From: Phycisphaerales bacterium
GTDB lineage: Bacteria > Planctomycetota > Phycisphaerae > Tepidisphaerales > Tepidisphaeraceae
DNA length: 8,486 bases
Reading direction: 5' to 3'
NCBI GenBank assembly: GCA_028288905.1
Contig: JAQGHJ010000547.1
Span: 1-8,486, forward strand
This document shows, one piece after another, positions 1 to 5,384 of this stretch. Under the pieces are notes generated by a model. That model made no database searches. It worked only from the letters and a program-made list of their open reading frames with translations, and had not been told where the DNA came from. A program made the translations under genes and the position numbers. Within the stretch, counting starts at the first letter, position 1, and each line of letters opens with the position of its first letter.

Positions 1-475
1 GCTTCTCGCACAGCACGTGCTTGCCGGCCTTGAGCGCCTTGACCGTGTACTCGGCGTGCAGATGGTTCGGCAGGACGTTGTAGACGACCTGCACGGCCGG
101 GTTGTCCTTCAGCTTCCCGACGTCGGCGTACGAGTACACGGCGGCCGGGTCGATCCCGTAGAACGCGGCCACCTGCTTGGCCTTGTCCGGGTGTCCGCTG
201 ACGAGGGCGACCGGGCGGGAGTTCTCGCACGACCCGAACGCCGGCAGGATCTCCTCGAGCGCGAGCTTGCCGAGCCCCATGACCGCGTATCCAACCTTCT
301 TTGCCGCCCCCTTCGGCACGGCCGCGTCAGGCGACGTTTGATCCGGCGGGGCGAGCGGCACCCCGCGGAGGGCGGCGGGCACCGCGGCGACGGCGGCCAG
401 CGCGCCGGCGGCCATGAGGAAGTGGCGGCGGGAGGAGGCGGAGGACGACTCGGGTAACGGGTTCGACGGGATCAT
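1..475 (-). CDS. Gfo/Idh/MocA family oxidoreductase, Tat-exported, N-terminal part (cut by window edge)
   Basis: The reading frame starts at the ATG at 475-473 and stays open for 158 codons to the window edge, so the C-terminal substrate domain is missing. Residues 15-20 (SRRHFL) followed by an Ala-rich hydrophobic stretch (about 21-37) form a twin-arginine signal, so the enzyme should be exported folded with its cofactor. The Rossmann fold begins at residue 61 (VGYAVMGLGKLA), with a G67-x-G69-x-x-A72 dinucleotide loop. The segment ends in LPNHLHAEY and GKHVLCEK, the start of the EKP motif typical of the family. These blocks match the glucose-fructose oxidoreductase type, which oxidises or reduces sugars with tightly bound NADP(H); the actual substrate cannot be read here. 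An AAGGTG ribosome site lies 5 bases before the ATG. The gene is divergent from purB. Family assignment is strong, substrate unknown. Confidence 0.93.
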   Translation of the reverse strand, partial: MIPSNPLPESSSASSRRHFLMAAGALAAVAAVPAALRGVPLAPPDQTSPDAAVPKGAAKKVGYAVMGLGKLALEEILPAFGSCENSRPVALVSGHPDKAKQVAAFYGIDPAAVYSYADVGKLKDNPAVQVVYNVLPNHLHAEYTVKALKAGKHVLCEK

Positions 476-627
476 GGCGGCACCTTGGGATCGAGCGGTT
501 TTCGTCAACGCGCGATGCTAGGGCCACGGGCAGAAGACGAGCGAACCCGGAGTGCCGTGAAATGGGCCTCACGGCCGCCACGCCGCCGGGAGGACACATC
601 GACCGTCGTTTGTGCAACGGCGGCGGT

Positions 628-768
628 CGGGCCCGTCAGTGACACGGGCTTCCAGCCCGTGCTGAATGGCTTCTTTTCCCGTGCGGGGCCTGTCCCAATC
701 TCCCTTCCTTCGCGTTCTTGGCCGAATCGCCTCGCACGGGCCGGAAGCCCGCGTCACTGACGGGGCCG
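628..768. repeat. Long imperfect inverted repeat, REP/REPIN-like
   Basis: Two 35-base arms (628-662 and 734-768) are inverted copies matching at 32 of 35 positions, separated by 71 bases. The left arm contains its own perfect palindrome at 643-661 (CACGGGCTTCCAGCCCGTG: 8-base stem, TCC between the halves); the right arm holds a decayed copy (735-753). Two inverted palindromic units separated by a short unrelated spacer is the layout of a REPIN, a pair of REP sequences mobilised by a RAYT transposase in other bacteria. No transposase lies in the window, and no target duplication was identified. It sits between the divergent oxidoreductase and purB genes and is far larger than a simple terminator. 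It could also act as a cruciform or a bidirectional transcription barrier. Confidence 0.7.
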
Positions 769-878
769 TTCGAACCGCCGGCGGGCTCCGGGGCGATGGG
801 CAGCCGTACCGCCCGCCTGCCCCTCGCCCCCAAGCGGCTACCGGCCCCGGCCGCCCGTTCGTATCATCGCCCGCCCTT

Positions 879-2339
879 ATGACCAACGACCCCGCCCGCC
901 CGCCCCGCGACGCCCACGACACTTACGAGTCCCCGCTCGCCAGCCGCAACGCCAGCCCCGAGATGCTCCGGCTGTTCAGCCCGCGGCACAAGTTCGGGCT
1001 GTGGCGGCGGCTGTGGCTGGAACTGGCCCGGTGCGAGCGGGAGCTGGGGCTGGCCCGTATCCCCGAGGCTGCCCTGACCGAGATGGCGGCTCACTTGGAC
1101 GACGTCGACTTCCCGGCCGCCGCCGCGTGGGAGAAGCGGCTCCGGCACGACGTGATGGCCCACGTCCACACGTTCGAGGAGGCCGCCCCGGCCGCCAAGG
1201 GCGTCGTCCACCTCGGGGCGACCAGCCAGTACGTCGTCGACAACGCGGACCTGGTCATCATGCGGGACGCGCTCAAGCTCGTCGCCTCCCGCCTGGCCAA
1301 CGCGATCGACGCGCTGGCCACCTTCGCCGTGACGTGGAAGGACCTGCCGACGCTCGGGTTCACCCACTTCCAGCCGGCCCAGCTCACGACCGTCGGCAAG
1401 CGGGCGACGCTCTGGGCGCAAGACCTGGCGCTGGACCTGGAGGAGGTCGAGTACCGGATCGCGTCGCTGCGGTTCCGCGGGGTGAAGGGCACGACCGGCA
1501 CGCAGGCGTCGTTCCTCAGCCTGTTCGACGGCGACCACGCGAAGGTCGACGCACTCGACCGGATGGTGACCGAGCGGTTCGGGTTCAAGGAGTCGTACAC
1601 CGTCACCGGCCAGACCTACCCGCGGAAGGTGGACGCGGCCGTCGTGAACACGCTGGCGGGAGCGGCGGCGAGCGTGCACAAGTTCTGCAACGACGTCCGG
1701 CTTCTGGCCGGCATGAAGCTGCTGGAGGAGCCGTTCGAGGCCGAGCAGGTCGGCAGCAGCGCGATGGCGTACAAGCGGAACCCGATGCGGTGCGAACGGG
1801 CGACCGGCCTGAGCCGGTTCGTAATTTCGCTGGCCAACAGCCCACTGATGACGGCGGCCGAGCAGTGGTTCGAGCGGACGCTGGACGACTCGAGCAACAA
1901 GCGGCTGGCGGTGCCCGAGCCGTTCCTGGCGCTCGACGGGGCGCTGAACATCGTCGTGAACGTGGCCCGCGGGCTCGTCGTGTACCCGAAGACGACGGCG
2001 GCGGCCGTGGCGGCCGAGCTGCCGTTCATGGCGACGGAGGAGATCCTCATGGCCGGCGTGCAGCGGGGCGGGGACCGCCAGGACCTGCACGAGGCGATCC
2101 GCCGCCACTCGCACGCGGCCGCGGCGGTGGTCAAGTCTGAGGGCAAGTCGAACGACCTGATCGACCGGCTGCGGGCGGACGCCGCGTTCGCCGGCGTGGA
2201 CTTCGGCGACGTGATGTCGCCGTCCCGGTTCGTCGGCCGGGCGCCGGAGCAGGTCGACCAATTCGTGCGGTCGGTGGTCACGCCGATCCGTGACCGTTAC
2301 GCCGCGGAGCTGGGTGCCGGCGGCGAACTGAAGGTGTGA
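879..2339 (+). CDS. purB: Adenylosuccinate lyase, animal-like subtype
   Basis: This 486-residue cytosolic enzyme of the fumarase/aspartase superfamily performs two steps of purine synthesis, SAICAR to AICAR plus fumarate and adenylosuccinate to AMP plus fumarate. Recognised blocks are SPLASRNASPEM (18-29), RLRHDVMAHVHTF (87-99, H90), HLGATS (111-116), FTHFQPAQLTTVGKR (161-175, general-acid H163), RGVKGTTGTQASF (200-212), and the flexible signature loop GSSAMAYKRNPM (292-303) whose S293 matches the catalytic serine. All expected active-site residues are present. Length and sequence follow the human enzyme (484 residues) far more closely than the shorter Bacillus type. The frame is open to an ATG at 666, but the ATG at 879 puts the N-terminus where the homologue begins; the upstream stretch reads through the inverted repeat. 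No Shine-Dalgarno site precedes 879, and a TATCAT box at 862-867 would leave almost no leader. Confidence 0.96.
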   Translation: MTNDPARPPRDAHDTYESPLASRNASPEMLRLFSPRHKFGLWRRLWLELARCERELGLARIPEAALTEMAAHLDDVDFPAAAAWEKRLRHDVMAHVHTFEEAAPAAKGVVHLGATSQYVVDNADLVIMRDALKLVASRLANAIDALATFAVTWKDLPTLGFTHFQPAQLTTVGKRATLWAQDLALDLEEVEYRIASLRFRGVKGTTGTQASFLSLFDGDHAKVDALDRMVTERFGFKESYTVTGQTYPRKVDAAVVNTLAGAAASVHKFCNDVRLLAGMKLLEEPFEAEQVGSSAMAYKRNPMRCERATGLSRFVISLANSPLMTAAEQWFERTLDDSSNKRLAVPEPFLALDGALNIVVNVARGLVVYPKTTAAAVAAELPFMATEEILMAGVQRGGDRQDLHEAIRRHSHAAAAVVKSEGKSNDLIDRLRADAAFAGVDFGDVMSPSRFVGRAPEQVDQFVRSVVTPIRDRYAAELGAGGELKV

Positions 2340-2844
2340 TCGCGTTCCGGCCGACTGGTCGCTGGGGCGATCAAACGGCTGCTCGTCGGGACTGTGATTC
2401 CTCCACCGCTACACCGAGGGGTCGGGATGCCGGGTCGGCGGGAGGACCAGCTGAACCGTGCGGTCACGGCCGGGTCGCACGAGCGTTCGGCGGCGGGCAG
2501 TGAGCCACGATCCCAACGCAATAGCCAGTTCGACGCCATGACGTGCGAAAACACGCGATTGCGATATTCGGCGTGCGGCACCACGGTTACCCTACAGATA
2601 TGGCGTGAGAGCCACATGGGAGGCACGTTGCTGAGCCGCCTTCGCGGCGGTGAGTCTTCAGTCATAACGTTCGCGCTCGAAGGCGACGGCGTTTGGCGAC
2701 GGTAGGGCAACCTGGGCAAGTGAAACGATTATTTTTGCGTCATCGGTGAGGCGGATTGCGCTAAGAAACAGCAGCCGCCGTTCGTTGGGCGGGAGGGCGT
2801 AAAGCTGTAAGTATCTATCGGGGATGAGGAAAGCGCATTGTTCA
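2340..2844. other. Intergenic region with no convincing gene
   Basis: Short frames occur on both strands, but none has a ribosome site, a recognisable domain or a family-like composition. A weak hairpin just after purB pairs TGATCGC (2337-2343, including the stop codon) with GCGATCA about 24 bases downstream; it lacks a T-run, so it is only a possible purB terminator. A small GC-rich hairpin pairs CCGCC (2636-2640) with GGCGG (2646-2650). From about 2700 the GC content falls visibly relative to the flanking genes. A minus-strand frame (2966 to 2658) is partly protein-like and is discussed as a finding, not called as a gene. Confidence 0.6.
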
Positions 2845-2871
2845 GTCCGGGCGAGCGGACATAAAAAAGCC

Positions 2872-2900
2872 TTGACGGGCCCGTCTGGTCGGGATACGTT
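2872..2900 (+). promoter_or_regulatory. Candidate sigma-70-type promoter for the PEP-CTERM gene, with overlapping palindrome
   Basis: A TTGACG -35 box (2872-2877) and a weak TACGTT -10 box (2895-2900) are separated by an ideal 17 bases. The run ATAAAAAAG just upstream (2861-2869) would suit an UP element. A perfect 12-base palindrome, GACGGGCCCGTC (2874-2885), covers most of the -35 box and the start of the spacer, where a repressor could bind. A second small inverted repeat, GTCCG (2845-2849) and CGGAC (2856-2860), lies just upstream. Transcription from here would give a leader of roughly 160 bases. The -10 box is poor, so this remains a prediction. Confidence 0.4.
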
Positions 2901-2959
2901 GACCTCACTGCCGGGCGGCGACCTCGGGTGGGGTGGCCGAAGCCAGGAAGTAAAAGAGT

Positions 2960-3031
2960 CCCGCACGTTCTGACGGGTTGTTGAGACGGCGAAAAGCCGA
3001 CGAAGTCAAAGAGGTCGTTTAAGCGGCCTCT
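2960..3031 (+). promoter_or_regulatory. Structured 5' leader of the PEP-CTERM gene (three small hairpins)
   Basis: Three successive stem-loops fit between the candidate promoter and the start codon: CCCG (2960-2963) with CGGG (2974-2977); CGGC (2987-2990) with GCCG (2996-2999) around a GAAAA loop; and AGAGGTCG (3010-3017) with CGGCCTCT (3024-3031), eight pairs including one G-U, around TTTAAG. The last is the strongest and ends 25 bases before the ribosome site. No known riboswitch class was recognised. The elements may stabilise the mRNA or tune translation; the first two stems are short enough to be chance. Confidence 0.3.
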
Positions 3032-3056
3032 GGAACCGTGCGCCAGTTGTTTGCCT

Positions 3057-3061
3057 AGGGG
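3057..3061 (+). promoter_or_regulatory. Ribosome binding site of the PEP-CTERM gene
   Basis: AGGGG lies six bases before the ATG at 3068. Two ATG codons follow in tandem (3068 and 3071); the spacing slightly favours the first, and the choice changes only one residue of the signal peptide. Confidence 0.6.
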
Positions 3062-3067
3062 CAGAAC

Positions 3068-4522
3068 ATGATGTCAACGAAACGGTCCTTTGCCTTCCTG
3101 TCGGTCGTCCTCGGCGCGTCTGCCGTGGCATCGGCTCAGTCGGCCCCGTCCATTGGGTTCTTCGACTGGGACACGACGGACAACACAGGCTTCGCGAACT
3201 TCTCGCCGACGCCCTTCCTGACCGACTCGAACGCTGCCCAGGTGGCGTCGGTTCTGTCGGCCTCGCAGGCCGCCGGCAAGACGCTGGCCGTGAAGATCAC
3301 GACGCCGCTGACCAGCACGGCGGCGAAGAACATCTTCAACCAGTTCAACGTCAAGTACGTGTTCTGCGACTTCGAAGACACGCAGGCCGTCGGGCGGACG
3401 CGGGCGATCGCCGACCTCGTGCTCAACTCGAGCCAGTCGTCGAACGCGTTCGTCGGGAACTTCAACTTCTACCCGAACGCCAGCAACGACGGCACCCGGC
3501 CGACGGGCAGCACGGACCCGACGGGCAAGGCCTTCAGCTTCGACAACAAGCCGTTCAGCTCCCAGTACACGGACAGCCGCGGCAAGACGGCGACGAAGAC
3601 TGGCAAGCTGATGGCGAACGAGTCCCTGTACCCGGGCTCGCCGGACTTCCGGAACCCGGCCCAGGGTAACTCGAATGCCCCGAACATCCGGTCGGCCCTG
3701 TTCACGCTGCCGATCCTTCGGGCCGGCAACACGACGAGTGCTCTGCCGAGCGGCGACCAGCACATCCCGTGGGTGAGCCGCTTCAACAACTACGGCAACT
3801 CGGCTCTGGACTCGGACGGCAATCCGAATAACGGGTTTGTGTTCGATGCCACCGCTGGTTCGGTGAACGCGGGGCAGCTGCCGTCGCGAGGGGACTTCCA
3901 GGCCCAGATCCAGCACTACCGGCTCCGGGGCGCGACGAGCGTCAACATGTTCGAGGCCGCGTCCAACTCGGCCACGCAGGGGAACGGTTCGGTCCTGGGT
4001 TACACCCGGGCTCAGGCCCGCGACGATATCCGCACCGGTTGGTCAGCCTCGAACGTGACGAACCAGGTGTTCGCCCGGAACAACTACGCCTTCGCGAACC
4101 TCGGTTCGACGGTGAACGTCTTCCCGGCGAACAACAACCAGACGCCGCAGACGGTCAGCAGCGAGTCCGCCGGCGTGATCTTCTCGGGCGTGTACGACAA
4201 GGCCGGCGCGAGCGGCGTTCGGGCCCTTGCCGTGCTGATCAGCAATATGTCCGCGGTCGAGAAGTGGGTCGATCTGCCGACGATTGGCGGCTTGGAGACC
4301 TACAACGCGGGCGCCGCCCGTCGTGACGACTACTTGGTCCCGGCCGGCACTCACCGCCTGCTGACGTTCCAGTTTGGCACCAACCGCTGGAATCTGACCT
4401 CGAACTCCCTCCAGTTCACGGATGCCAATCGCAACGGTGTGGGTGTGCCGGAGCCGACCACCGCTGCCTTGCTGGGCGTCGGTGCCGTGGGCCTCTTGGT
4501 CCGCCGGCGTCGGACCGCCTGA
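3068..4522 (+). CDS. Secreted PEP-CTERM sorting domain protein of unknown function
   Basis: The 484-residue product has a signal peptide with a likely cut after ASA (residue 23). Its tail is a PEP-CTERM signal: VPEP (460-463), a hydrophobic helix (about 465-478), then RRRR (479-482). In families with this tail, exosortase removes it during export to the surface or extracellular matrix. The body is rich in Asn, Ser, Thr and Gly. Residues about 26-300 show alternating short hydrophobic strands, each ending in polar or acidic residues: IGFFDWD (29-35), YVFCDFED (97-104), AFVGNFNFYP (127-136), IPWVSRF (233-239) and TSVNMFEA (290-297). The remainder (about 360-437) looks beta-rich. This suggests a TIM-barrel-like domain plus a beta-sandwich, as in some glycoside hydrolases, but no catalytic signature was recognised, so no activity is claimed. 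The gene has its own leader and terminator and appears monocistronic. The sorting tail is certain; the function is not. Confidence 0.9.
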   Translation: MMSTKRSFAFLSVVLGASAVASAQSAPSIGFFDWDTTDNTGFANFSPTPFLTDSNAAQVASVLSASQAAGKTLAVKITTPLTSTAAKNIFNQFNVKYVFCDFEDTQAVGRTRAIADLVLNSSQSSNAFVGNFNFYPNASNDGTRPTGSTDPTGKAFSFDNKPFSSQYTDSRGKTATKTGKLMANESLYPGSPDFRNPAQGNSNAPNIRSALFTLPILRAGNTTSALPSGDQHIPWVSRFNNYGNSALDSDGNPNNGFVFDATAGSVNAGQLPSRGDFQAQIQHYRLRGATSVNMFEAASNSATQGNGSVLGYTRAQARDDIRTGWSASNVTNQVFARNNYAFANLGSTVNVFPANNNQTPQTVSSESAGVIFSGVYDKAGASGVRALAVLISNMSAVEKWVDLPTIGGLETYNAGAARRDDYLVPAGTHRLLTFQFGTNRWNLTSNSLQFTDANRNGVGVPEPTTAALLGVGAVGLLVRRRRTA

Positions 4523-4549
4523 GATCGACGCGGTAAGCAGTTGAACAAT

Positions 4550-4581
4550 CACGAGGGCCGCCCGACTGGGCGGCCCTCGTG
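4550..4581 (+). terminator. Strong hairpin terminator after the PEP-CTERM gene
   Basis: CACGAGGGCCGCCC (4550-4563) pairs perfectly over 14 bases with its complement at 4568-4581 around a GACT loop. It starts 27 bases after the stop codon and is followed by the modestly T-rich TCGTTCTC. The stem length and placement make it a convincing transcription end, although the U-tract is weak. Confidence 0.88.
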
Positions 4582-5384
4582 TCGTTCTCGGATCATAGAA
4601 AAGTTAGTTTCTCTGACAATTTTCGAAAACACGCGCTGAGTCTGTAGGGTTGTGGTGCGGCCGTTCCGGCGGCACGGCGGGGCACTATGCCCGCCTTCAG
4701 GCCCTGTAGGGTTCGTATCCGCCGGGCTGGCGGCCGCGCGGGCCGTCCCTGTGAGAAGGCTACAGGCAGGACGCCGCCGCACCCAAGGCGGGGACTTGCT
4801 ACGTGCTGCAGGGAACGCCTTGGTGCAACGTATCCTGTTGGGCCGAGGGTGAGATGGGCTTGCGGTACCCTACTGTCCGTGGCCAGCGTCGAATGGGCCG
4901 GCCGGCGTCAGCCTGCCACGGACAGGCGGGAACGGCGGCAACGGCACTGCGTTTCGCGATCGACGGCGAGCCTCTGGCCTCCCGCTGAAGTCTCAACCCA
5001 TTTCGCCGGCGGCACCGCCGCGAAACGGCATCGTTCCCGAACGTCCACTCTGCCCTTGCTCCTTGGCGCGCCGCCCGCTGTATCAACCTACCTGCGATCC
5101 GCGTCGTACGACTGTTTCGAATACCCTCGTGTCGCGAGCACAAACCAGGGCTTGCCCCGGCCATTGCGTGCCGCCTAGTCCACCATGAGTTGCACCGCCC
5201 GACTTGCCGACCGCGGTCGTTCAAGGTGGAGTTCAGGGCAGCCGACACTGTGTAAGCGGGAGTTGCGCCGAAGGTCCGGCTAGACCCGCAGTGCGCCGCT
5301 GGAAAGCCAAAGCGGTCGGCAGCCGCCCCCGGCCTGCGGCCTCGTGCCGGGTCCGCCCGACCGACCTCAACGGATTGAACGCTT
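4582..5384. other. Long intergenic region (about 800 bases) with hairpins, no convincing gene
   Basis: Frames of 163 codons (plus, 4687-5178) and 206 codons (minus, 5419-4799) are open, but both are Arg/Ala/Pro-rich in the way antisense and non-coding frames of GC-rich DNA are, with no ribosome site or known domain. Visible structure: an 11-base perfect inverted repeat, CTGTCCGTGGC (4873-4883) with its complement at 4915-4925; a bulged hairpin of 11 pairs at 5001-5025 (TTTCGCCGGCGG, then CA, then CCGCCGCGAAA); CCCGGC (5328-5333) with GCCGGG (5346-5351) shortly before the next gene; and a 10-base direct repeat CTGTAGGGTT at 4642-4651 and 4704-4713. No tRNA, rRNA or mobile element was recognised. 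The first 50 bases after the terminator are relatively AT-rich. Confidence 0.6.

Noticed and set aside
666..878. N-terminal extension of purB from an upstream in-frame ATG
   Set aside because: The extra 71 residues read through the inverted repeat and have no counterpart in the enzyme family, whereas the ATG at 879 gives the expected N-terminus.
864..2261. 465-codon minus-strand frame and 379-codon plus-strand frame (1001-2140) over purB
   Set aside because: Both lie within the purB coding region, which shows full-length family similarity; the alternative frames have low-complexity Arg/Gly/Pro composition.
2960..3031. Known riboswitch in the PEP-CTERM leader
   Set aside because: The hairpins do not contain the conserved bases of cyclic-di-GMP or other riboswitch classes that I could recall.
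3074..3916. 280-codon minus-strand frame inside the PEP-CTERM gene
   Set aside because: Antisense shadow, Arg/Val-rich, with no motif; the plus strand has a signal peptide, sorting tail, ribosome site and terminator.
4704..4725. Possible tRNA T-arm around GGTTCGTATCC
   Set aside because: The flanking bases do not form the five-pair T-stem, and no anticodon or acceptor stem could be fitted around it.
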